NCBI GenBank assembly: GCA_027021285.1
Contig: JALUUP010000530.1
Span: 1 to 5,129, forward strand
Source: Bacteroidota bacterium
GTDB taxonomy: Bacteria > Bacteroidota > Ignavibacteria > SZUA-365 > JAADGX01
DNA length: 5,129 nucleotides
Direction of reading: 5' to 3'
The translations under genes and the position numbers were made by a program. Shown here piece after piece: positions 1 to 5,129 of this stretch. The notes beneath the pieces were generated by a model. The model saw nothing but the letters and a program-made list of their open reading frames with translations, did no database searches and was not told the origin of the DNA. Each line of letters begins with the position of its first letter. Position 1 is the first letter of the stretch.

Positions 1-240
1 GACGAACCCGTGGTTGGCGAACAATTCGAACCCGCCGTCGATCTGGAGTTGCAGCTCGCTGGTATTCGTCGCTATCCACGAGCCCCCCGTGCCGCTTTGC
101 CGCGTCCAGTTGCTGATCTCGTTATCCCGCGGTAACAGGTCCTGGATGGAAACAACGTCTGGGTTAGACGGTGTATCGGTTTTGGAACACCCCAGCAAGA
201 GCACAGGGATGATGAACAGAAGAACTTTCAGGTGTTTCAT
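1..240 (-). CDS. Putative lipoprotein, DUF6599-like N-terminal part (3' end outside window)
   Basis: Eighty codons are visible from an ATG at 240 down to the window edge, with no stop, so the C-terminal part is missing. Residues 1-18 form a typical lipoprotein signal peptide: K2 and K5, a hydrophobic core (VLLFIIPVLLL), then the lipobox L15-L16-G17-C18. C18 would be lipidated and the mature protein anchored in the envelope. After a short polar linker, residues 34-80 read LLPRDNEISNW... and end with an IDGGFELFANHGFV block. This resembles the 'GW ... L ... INGGAELYLxYGF' pattern of DUF6599 proteins, whose function is not known. That family match is from memory and covers only the first part of the domain. 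The start is supported by a GAGGAG motif 10 bases upstream. The gene lies 14 bases after the stop of the upstream DUF362 gene on the same strand, so it is probably the third gene of that operon. The lipoprotein call is strong; the family call is moderate. Confidence 0.8.
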   Translation of the reverse strand, partial: MKHLKVLLFIIPVLLLGCSKTDTPSNPDVVSIQDLLPRDNEISNWTRQSGTGGSWIATNTSELQLQIDGGFELFANHGFV

Positions 241-250
241 GAACGAAGAT

Positions 251-256
251 CTCCTC
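251..256 (-). promoter_or_regulatory. Ribosome binding site of the lipoprotein gene, overlapping the upstream stop codon
   Basis: On the minus strand the sequence reads TGAGGAG. The TGA (257-255) is the stop of the second DUF362 gene, and its last two bases begin a strong GAGGAG Shine-Dalgarno motif that sits 10 bases before the ATG at 240. Ribosomes ending the upstream gene would stop on the initiation region of the next, which suggests translational coupling. Confidence 0.7.
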
Positions 257-1547
257 ATTGGGAAATGAAAACAAGTTTCCGCAGTGCGTGATGGCCGTCG
301 ATCACCGCCCGCAGCAGGTACACGCCCGAGGGCAGGTTACCGGGCCGCCAATCGAACACGTGGAAACCGGGCGAGAGCATCTCGCGAGTAAGGGTGGTTA
401 TGACCCGTCCGGACACGTCATGCACCACCAGCGAAACCGAGGACGCGTGTTCCAGCTCCAGCGACACCTGCGTCGAGTTTCTGAACGGGTTCGGATACCC
501 TTCGGAGAGCGTGAAGCGGCTGGGCTCCGGCAATGGAGACTCTACACCGGTAATCGACCGCGTGATGATGGTCATGCGATCCGGGTCGGCAATGCCCATT
601 GAATACGGCTCCCCTGCGGCCGTTTCGATGTACGAGCCGGGTTTTGCAGGAAATCCCGCCGCCTCCCGGTAGGCGTTGACCCACTTCCGGCCCGTGTATT
701 CCAGGGTTACGGGGTCCTGCGCGATGAAAATGCTCGACGGGCGTTCCTGGGCGGTTCCCCCCGGTCCTCCCTCGTAGATACAGAACAAGGCGTCGAGAAT
801 GATGAGCCGCTGCTTGCTCGCCACCACGTCGCTGGCGTTGATGTCGAGCAGCGCCTTGATGTTGCTGCACACGCCCAGCGGTCCTTGCGGATTCACCGAC
901 CCGAAATGATTCTTCATGGCAAACGTGAAATCGGTTGACGCGTGATCCTTGAGAAGCGGCATGTTGATCAGGTAGTCACAGTCGTGCAGCGTCTTGCTGT
1001 ACGGTCGATCCTTTCCGTCGCAGAAAATGTACCATCCAAGGTCGGGGAAGTAACAATCCTCGACCAGGTGCACGGGATAGCCGATGGTTTCCGTGGTGTA
1101 TCCTGCGCCGGGAAAACTCTGGTTCTCGTAGAAGAAAATATTCTCCGCCGGGAATCTCCCGTTCAGCATTGCCGTCAACCGGCGCAACAACGCCCGCACC
1201 AGCTCGATGCGCGTGTGGATCGAGCCCCAGATGAGGTTGGGCTTGATGGCGATTTTCGTTGAAGTGGAAAGACCGGGAAAGAACGATTCCAGCGCTTCCA
1301 CCGGGTTGGGTAGCCCGGTGAATTGCATCAATCCCTCGTCGAGCATCTGGCGCACGTACGCTTCGTTCACGGTGTCGCTTTGTCCGATGACGCCCTCGTG
1401 CGTAACCACCACCAGCCTTCCGGGATTGGGGTAACGGTAGTCTGCCGTTTCCTTCAAACGGGAAGGCAGTGCGCGCTCGAACGGGACCATACCCGCCGCT
1501 AACGCGACCGATGCGGTCCTCAAGAAACTGCGACGGGATGCTTTCAT
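255..1547 (-). CDS. DUF362 protein with Tat signal and T9SS type A sorting domain (430 aa)
   Basis: This is a complete gene for an exported protein of unknown activity. Residues 4-10 (SRRSFLR) are a twin-arginine Tat motif followed by a short hydrophobic stretch (12-21); no clear AxA cleavage site is visible. Residues about 45-330 are a DUF362 domain: KPNL (102-105), INMPLLKDH (194-202), AMKNHFG (210-216), GGPGG (260-264) and QDPV (277-280). The CxxCxxCxxxCP ferredoxin cluster that some DUF362 proteins carry is absent. Residues about 346-430 are a T9SS type A sorting domain: YPNPF (351-355), V.DVSGR (375-381) and the SGVY strand (407-410), ending in the usual short basic and hydrophobic tail. 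The expected fate is Tat export followed by T9SS passage to the surface. The gene is a paralogue of its upstream neighbour, 40 bases away, but lacks that gene's fibronectin-like module. No strong Shine-Dalgarno motif precedes the ATG, which is chosen because it places the RR motif at the N terminus. The architecture is confident; the reaction is unknown. Confidence 0.92.
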   Translation of the reverse strand: MKASRRSFLRTASVALAAGMVPFERALPSRLKETADYRYPNPGRLVVVTHEGVIGQSDTVNEAYVRQMLDEGLMQFTGLPNPVEALESFFPGLSTSTKIAIKPNLIWGSIHTRIELVRALLRRLTAMLNGRFPAENIFFYENQSFPGAGYTTETIGYPVHLVEDCYFPDLGWYIFCDGKDRPYSKTLHDCDYLINMPLLKDHASTDFTFAMKNHFGSVNPQGPLGVCSNIKALLDINASDVVASKQRLIILDALFCIYEGGPGGTAQERPSSIFIAQDPVTLEYTGRKWVNAYREAAGFPAKPGSYIETAAGEPYSMGIADPDRMTIITRSITGVESPLPEPSRFTLSEGYPNPFRNSTQVSLELEHASSVSLVVHDVSGRVITTLTREMLSPGFHVFDWRPGNLPSGVYLLRAVIDGHHALRKLVFISQ

Positions 1548-1587
1548 GAAAAATCCATCATTACTCGTTGAATAATATTACCAGATC

Positions 1588-3192
1588 CTATTTCAACATG
1601 ATCATTCGGATTTCCCGCGTCACCCCATGAGCACTCGCGCGGCAGATGTACACACCCGATGGAAGACCATTTGCTTCCCAGGTCAGGTGATGCGTTCCCG
1701 CGTCCTTTAATTCGTCGCTCAGCACTTTTACGCGCGCGCCCCTGACATCGATAACCTCGACGCGAAGCAGGCCGGGCTCGTTGAGCTGCACGGGGATGTC
1801 CGTCGTATCGTAAAAGGGATTGGGATAATTCTGCTCGATCTGCCAGCTCGATTCCTCCGGTTTAACGACCACGCGCACCACCGGCGAGTACTTCGTCTTG
1901 CCGTCCACGTCCACCTGGCGCAGGCGGTAAAAAAGTTGTGTCGCCGACCGCAGCAGATCGCCCGGCTCGTCAACGTACCGGTATTCCTGCGCGTCAGACG
2001 TCGTTCCACGGCCCGCAACGAAGCCGATTTCCTTCCATCCTTTTTCGCCGTCAAGACTGCGTTCCACACCGAATCCCGCGTTGTTCGATTCCTTTGCCGT
2101 TATCCATCGCAATGTTACGTTTTCCCCCTCGAGTGCGGCGGAGAAATGTGTCAATTCCACCGGCAACGCGACTTCGATCACGTCCATCTGGTTGGGATCG
2201 GCCACGCCCAGCGAGTACGGCGGTTTGGATGATTCTTCGATGTACGTCGCCGCCTTTGGACTTCGGCCATTGGCGACACGCAGTTCGTTGATAAGCTTGC
2301 GCCCCTGGTAATCATTGACGACCGGGTCCTGGCTGATGAATATTTTCTTGGGTGCGGCCTGGGGCGCTCCGCCCGGTCCCCCGTTGTACACGGCGTACAA
2401 GCCATCCATGATTACCAGAACCTGCTTGGCCAGCATGACGGAGCTAGCCATGATATCGATGGTCGCTTTCTTGTTGCAGTGGATGCCAAGCGATCCACCC
2501 GGATTCAACGTTCCCATGTGATTCTTGAACGCCAGCGTCATGTTCAGCGCCGTGCTGCAGCTATGGTCTTTCAAAACCGGCATGTTGATGAGGTAATCGG
2601 CGTCGTGGAGACTCTTGCTGTAGGGACGATTCTTGCCGCCGCAATAAATGTAGTACCCGAGATCCGGGAATGTGGAATCCCGCACCATTTTGACGTTATG
2701 TCCGAAATACGAAGTGGTATACCCCCTGCTGCTGAACGAGTGCCGCTCGAACAAGGTGATGTTGGACGCCGGAAAACCTCCCAGCATCTGCACCAGTCGG
2801 TTGATGACAGCTTTTACCAGTTCCTTGCGCGTGGGGACACTGCTGTTCAAAAGGTTCGGTTTGATGGCGATCTTCTTCGACGTGGTGAGTCCCGGAAACA
2901 GAGAGGCGAGCGCTGCAGCGGGCGATGACGTGATGCCGGTGAAACGCTGGATCCCGTAATCGAACATCTGTTGCACAACCGCCTCATCGACGTTGTTGTA
3001 GCCCTTGACGGCGTCCGGATGTTCGACGATCACGATGCGTCCGGGTTTCGGATATTTGTACGCGGTTGACTCCGCGGGCTCCGGCGCGGTCACCGAGGTT
3101 GCCTTTGCGGCAAGCGGTGGAGTCAATACGGCGGCTCCCGCGAGAACCGTGCTTTTCTTCAGGAAAGAACGACGTGAGACGTTGTCTGGCAT
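1588..3192 (-). CDS. DUF362 protein with Tat signal, fibronectin-like domain and T9SS type A sorting domain (534 aa)
   Basis: First gene of the minus-strand operon, complete, encoding an exported protein of unknown activity. The N terminus has a textbook Tat motif, SRRSFLK (6-12), a hydrophobic stretch (about 14-28) and an A29-K30-A31 signal peptidase site. The DUF362 domain covers about 50-340: KPNL (111-114), NMPVLKDH (203-210), AFKNHMG (221-227), GGPGG (271-275) and QDPV (288-291). Residues about 345-445 are a fibronectin-III-like module (VELTHFSA..., V.LRW.TA.E.NNAGF.VERS, then FYRLRQVDVDGK), a type that often precedes T9SS sorting domains. Residues about 452-534 are the type A sorting domain, with YPNPF (456-460) and SGVY (512-515). 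The DUF362 half aligns almost without gaps to the downstream paralogue, and in the best blocks roughly half of positions match by eye. No ferredoxin cysteine cluster is present; C184 is shared with C176 of the paralogue. The start is supported by GAGGAG-like GAGGGAG 6 bases upstream. The protein is probably surface-displayed or secreted. Confidence 0.93.
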   Translation of the reverse strand: MPDNVSRRSFLKKSTVLAGAAVLTPPLAAKATSVTAPEPAESTAYKYPKPGRIVIVEHPDAVKGYNNVDEAVVQQMFDYGIQRFTGITSSPAAALASLFPGLTTSKKIAIKPNLLNSSVPTRKELVKAVINRLVQMLGGFPASNITLFERHSFSSRGYTTSYFGHNVKMVRDSTFPDLGYYIYCGGKNRPYSKSLHDADYLINMPVLKDHSCSTALNMTLAFKNHMGTLNPGGSLGIHCNKKATIDIMASSVMLAKQVLVIMDGLYAVYNGGPGGAPQAAPKKIFISQDPVVNDYQGRKLINELRVANGRSPKAATYIEESSKPPYSLGVADPNQMDVIEVALPVELTHFSAALEGENVTLRWITAKESNNAGFGVERSLDGEKGWKEIGFVAGRGTTSDAQEYRYVDEPGDLLRSATQLFYRLRQVDVDGKTKYSPVVRVVVKPEESSWQIEQNYPNPFYDTTDIPVQLNEPGLLRVEVIDVRGARVKVLSDELKDAGTHHLTWEANGLPSGVYICRASAHGVTREIRMIMLK

Positions 3193-3198
3193 GGATGG

Positions 3199-3205
3199 CT
3201 CCCTC
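3199..3205 (-). promoter_or_regulatory. Ribosome binding site of the first DUF362 gene
   Basis: GAGGGAG on the minus strand lies 6 bases before the ATG at 3192. It confirms the start that places the SRRSFLK Tat motif at residues 6-12. Confidence 0.65.
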
Positions 3206-3215
3206 GTTTGGCGAA

Positions 3216-3221
3216 AATATA
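3216..3221 (-). promoter_or_regulatory. Candidate -10 box of the DUF362 operon promoter
   Basis: TATATT on the minus strand lies within an AT-rich patch (TTAAATATATTTT) in otherwise GC-rich DNA, about 24 bases before the ATG. It matches the housekeeping -10 hexamer in most positions, and the longer string TATATTTT is also close to the Bacteroidota TAnnTTTG element. No good -35 hexamer is found 17-18 bases upstream; that position falls inside the inverted repeat at 3227-3248. The predicted leader would be short, about 20 bases, and would include the ribosome binding site. This is an inference from composition and position only. Confidence 0.35.
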
Positions 3222-3226
3222 TTTAA

Positions 3227-3248
3227 CCGGTGAAACACGTTACACCGG
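3227..3248. repeat. 22-bp inverted repeat, possible operator of the DUF362 operon
   Basis: CCGGTG (3227-3232) and CACCGG (3243-3248) are perfect 6-bp inverted arms around a 10-base centre, so equivalent bases of the two arms lie about one and a half helical turns apart. The repeat begins five bases upstream of the candidate -10 box and would cover the -35 region, a common place for a dimeric repressor or activator site. The centre does not pair. No regulator gene is in the window, and 6-bp arms can occur by chance in GC-rich DNA. Confidence 0.35.
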
Positions 3249-3403
3249 CACACGGGAAAGGGGTACAGTGAATTTAGAACACCCGGCGCTTTATTCCAAC
3301 ATCGTTCTGCAATGAAGAAACGATTTTGAGTCAGAGGAAAGCTGCTCCGGTTTGCCGCCCCGCACCACGGTTGCGCTTCCGCTTCGCTCGTCGTACTTTC
3401 GAC

Positions 3404-3426
3404 AGTGCGCGATAACTCCGCGCGCT
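3404..3426 (+). other. GC-rich stem-loop in the leader of the channel gene
   Basis: AGTGCGCG (3404-3411) can pair with CGCGCGCT (3419-3426) in an 8-bp stem with one G-U wobble and a 7-base loop (ATAACTC). It ends 38 bases before the AGGAG of the MscS-type gene. No T run follows, so it is not a standard intrinsic terminator. It could be a leader structure or have no role. Confidence 0.3.
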
Positions 3427-3464
3427 TCAACCGGGAAGACCAGCTGTTGACACAAACTACGAAC

Positions 3465-3469
3465 AGGAG
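3465..3469 (+). promoter_or_regulatory. Ribosome binding site of the MscS-family gene
   Basis: AGGAG lies 10 bases before the ATG at 3480. A second in-frame ATG at 3486 is 16 bases away, and an out-of-frame ATG at 3472 is only 2 bases away and hits a stop after three codons, so 3480 is the best-placed start. Confidence 0.6.
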
Positions 3470-3479
3470 TCATGACGGG

Positions 3480-5129
3480 ATGAAAATGCCTCTCATCGGT
3501 TTCAAGGAAAAAAGGGCTTCAAGCACGTTCAGAGCACAACCGCTTGCTATTGCGGCGGTTCTTCTCATCGCACTGCACGTCGTCCACGGACAAAAGGAGC
3601 CCGACCGCTCATCGCCCCGGGCGACGTTTGCTTCCTTCCTGGAGAACATGGTCGCCTACGGCAAGAACCCGTCAGGAGAAACCGGGCGGCAGTACCTCGA
3701 ACTGGCCACATCGTGCCTCGATCTTTCCAGCGTCCCCTCCGGACTGCGCCCCGACGTCGGTCCCGATCTCGCGCGCGACCTGAAGAATTTCCTGGACAAG
3801 TTCGAGATCGTGGTTATCGACGAGGTTCCGGAAAAATGGGACAGCAACTACTACCTCTGGCGCAAACCCATTGCCGACGGGGAAATCTCACTGGTACGCG
3901 ATTCCATGGGAACATGGAAATTCTCCACGGCGACCATCGAGTCCCTTCCCGCCCTGCTGGACTTCGTCAAGGGCAAAAACGTCGTCGAGGGCGTGGAAGC
4001 AACCATCCAACCGGAAACATTCGCGGACTGGCTCCGGGAGAAACTGCCACCATCGCTCACCGACCGGGCTATCCTCCTGGAAAACTGGCAGTGGCTGGCC
4101 CTGCTCATCATCGTGTTCATCGGGTTGATAATCGAGCGCGTCGTGGACATCATCCTGAGCTACTGGATCGGGAAACTGCTGATGAAGACGCGAACCAAGG
4201 TGACGTTCAAAGTCGAGTCGCACGTGATCCGGCCCGCGGGGTTTCTCGTCATGGCGGTGTTCTGGTCGCTCATGCTCCCGGTGCTCGATTTGCCCCTGCG
4301 GGCGCTCGAAGCATTGCTGTTTGCCACGCAAATTATCATGGCCGCCAGCGGCGTATGGGCCGCCTACCGGGTGGTGGACATCGGCGCCGCCTACTTCGGC
4401 TCCCTGGCGGAAAAGACGGAATCCAAGTTCGACGATCTCCTGGTGCCCATGGTCCGCCGGTCGCTGAAAATCCTGGTGGGCGCGTTCGGATTGCTCTTCG
4501 TCGCCGACAACATGGACATCGACATCACCAGCTTGCTGGCCGGACTCGGCATCGGGGGCGTGGCCCTGGCCCTGGCCGCCAAGGACACTGTGGAGAACCT
4601 CTTCGGCTCGGTGACGGTGCTGATCGACCGGCCGTTCGAAATCGGGGACTGGATCAGGGTCGGCGACCTGGAAGGCACGGTGGAAGACGTCGGCTTCCGC
4701 TCGACCCGCATCAGGACTTTCTACAACTCGGTCGTTTCCATGCCCAACCGCCTGCTGGTCAACACCAGCGTGGACAACATGGGACGGCGGAAGTACCGCC
4801 GGATCAGGGCCATGCTGGGCGTCCAATACGACACGCCCCCTGAAAAGATCGACGCTTTCTGCGAAGGCATCCGGGAAATCGTACGCCGCCATCCCTACAC
4901 GCGGAAGGATTTCTACCTCGTGTACCTAAACGAATTCGCTGACTTTTCCCTGAACATCCTTCTGTACGTATTCCATGAAACGCCCGACTGGGCCACGGAG
5001 CTGCGGGAGCGACACCGGTTGTTTCTCGACATCGTGCGGCTGGCCCAGCGTCTCGGCGTGGAATTCGCCTTTCCCACGCAAACCCTGCACGTGGCCTCGA
5101 TCCCTCCTTCCCTGGAGTCACGAACCGAA
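3480..5129 (+). CDS. MscS-family mechanosensitive ion channel with N-terminal periplasmic domain (3' end outside window)
   Basis: The frame is open for 550 codons from ATG 3480 to the window edge. MscS channels open under membrane tension and release ions and small solutes during osmotic downshock; they act as inner-membrane heptamers. Residues about 18-37 form a signal peptide or first membrane segment (PLAIAAVLLIALHVVHG). Residues about 38-200 are a soluble, probably periplasmic, domain (PRATFASFLENM, YLELATSCLDLS, WKFSTATIESLPALL). Membrane helices are visible at about 203-221, 251-269, 275-298, 329-344 and 350-370. The last is the pore helix, rich in Gly and Ala (LLAGLGIGGVALALAAKDT), followed by NLFGSVTVLIDRPFEIGDWI, EGTVEDVGFRSTRIRT and SMPNRLLVN, the hallmark beta domain. 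The alpha/beta domain ends near FAFPTQTLHV (529-538), where family members usually end, so only a short tail is probably missing. It is transcribed away from the DUF362 operon. The family call is very confident; the ligand or role of the periplasmic domain is unknown. Confidence 0.95.
   Translation, partial: MKMPLIGFKEKRASSTFRAQPLAIAAVLLIALHVVHGQKEPDRSSPRATFASFLENMVAYGKNPSGETGRQYLELATSCLDLSSVPSGLRPDVGPDLARDLKNFLDKFEIVVIDEVPEKWDSNYYLWRKPIADGEISLVRDSMGTWKFSTATIESLPALLDFVKGKNVVEGVEATIQPETFADWLREKLPPSLTDRAILLENWQWLALLIIVFIGLIIERVVDIILSYWIGKLLMKTRTKVTFKVESHVIRPAGFLVMAVFWSLMLPVLDLPLRALEALLFATQIIMAASGVWAAYRVVDIGAAYFGSLAEKTESKFDDLLVPMVRRSLKILVGAFGLLFVADNMDIDITSLLAGLGIGGVALALAAKDTVENLFGSVTVLIDRPFEIGDWIRVGDLEGTVEDVGFRSTRIRTFYNSVVSMPNRLLVNTSVDNMGRRKYRRIRAMLGVQYDTPPEKIDAFCEGIREIVRRHPYTRKDFYLVYLNEFADFSLNILLYVFHETPDWATELRERHRLFLDIVRLAQRLGVEFAFPTQTLHVASIPPSLESRTE

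Larger units (their letters stand above)
3193..3479. other. Divergent intergenic region
   Basis: This 287-base region separates the minus-strand DUF362 operon from the plus-strand channel gene, so it should hold promoters for both. Its left end has the ribosome binding site, AT-rich -10-like box and inverted repeat described separately; its right end has a GC-rich stem-loop and the AGGAG of the channel gene. I see no clear plus-strand promoter. The TTGACA at 3447-3452 is too close to the start codon to serve as a -35 box for it. Open frames crossing the region show no recognisable protein pattern, and there is no tRNA-like or terminator-like structure with a T tract. Confidence 0.6.

Noticed and set aside
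1573..1581. TAATATTAC, identical to the nicking nonanucleotide of geminivirus-type rolling-circle origins
   Set aside because: There is no flanking stem-loop and no Rep gene, and the site lies in a 40-base gap inside a bacterial operon. It is a chance match in a short AT-rich spacer.
2984..3430. Minus-strand open frame of 148 codons crossing the intergenic region
   Set aside because: It overlaps the Tat signal region of the first DUF362 gene in another frame, has no recognisable motif, and conflicts with the ribosome binding site and start at 3192.
3447..3452. TTGACA, a perfect -35 hexamer
   Set aside because: A matching -10 would fall on or after the ribosome binding site and start codon of the channel gene, and none is present.
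3472..3483. Three-codon frame ATGACGGGATGA overlapping the channel start; a similar five-codon frame overlaps the start of the second DUF362 gene (about 1544-1561)
   Set aside because: Both are very short and have poorly placed or absent ribosome binding sites. The ATGA overlaps are most simply chance, although attenuation by leader frames cannot be excluded.
3713..4843. Plus-strand open frame of 376 codons within the channel gene
   Set aside because: It is in another frame of the MscS gene, has an Arg, Gly and His-rich translation, and starts at GTG without a ribosome binding site.
3888..4892. Long minus-strand open frame (334 codons) opposite the channel gene
   Set aside because: It is fully antisense to a clear MscS protein. 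Its translation is rich in His, Asp, Gln and Arg with no domain pattern, as expected from the reverse of GC-rich codons.

Overview
The window looks like chromosomal DNA from a moderately GC-rich member of the Fibrobacterota-Chlorobiota-Bacteroidota (FCB) group or a related candidate phylum (Ignavibacteria, KSB1 or Marinimicrobia-like). The main clue is that two proteins end in a type A sorting domain of the type IX secretion system (T9SS), marked by YPNPF...SGVY, and one of them also has the fibronectin-like module that commonly precedes this domain in such organisms. The phylum assignment is an inference from protein architecture. No rRNA or marker gene is present.

Left two thirds (1-3192, minus strand): three genes point the same way and probably form one operon, read in the order 3192 to 1. 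The first (1588-3192) and second (255-1547) encode tandem paralogous DUF362 proteins. Each has an N-terminal twin-arginine (Tat) signal and a C-terminal T9SS sorting domain. The first also carries an inserted fibronectin-III-like domain. Forty bases separate them. The third gene (1-240, cut by the window edge) encodes a lipoprotein that resembles the start of DUF6599-type proteins. Its ribosome binding site overlaps the stop codon of the second DUF362 gene, so translation is probably coupled. Taken together, this looks like an uncharacterised set of exported proteins at the cell envelope or surface.

Divergent intergenic region (3193-3479): next to the operon start are an AT-rich -10-like box and a 22-bp inverted repeat that could be an operator. 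Nearer the right-hand gene is an 8-bp GC-rich stem-loop without a T tract. I see no RNA gene here.

Right third (3480-5129, plus strand): a MscS-family mechanosensitive channel, complete at the N terminus and cut by the window edge close to its expected C terminus. It has a signal peptide, a periplasmic domain of about 160 residues, about five membrane helices, the pore helix and the cytoplasmic beta domain. Nothing in the sequence links it to the DUF362 operon beyond sharing the divergent intergenic region.

The most unusual element is the DUF362 pair with signals for two export systems, Tat and T9SS, coupled to a DUF6599-like lipoprotein. I see no mobile element, CRISPR array, tRNA or rRNA.
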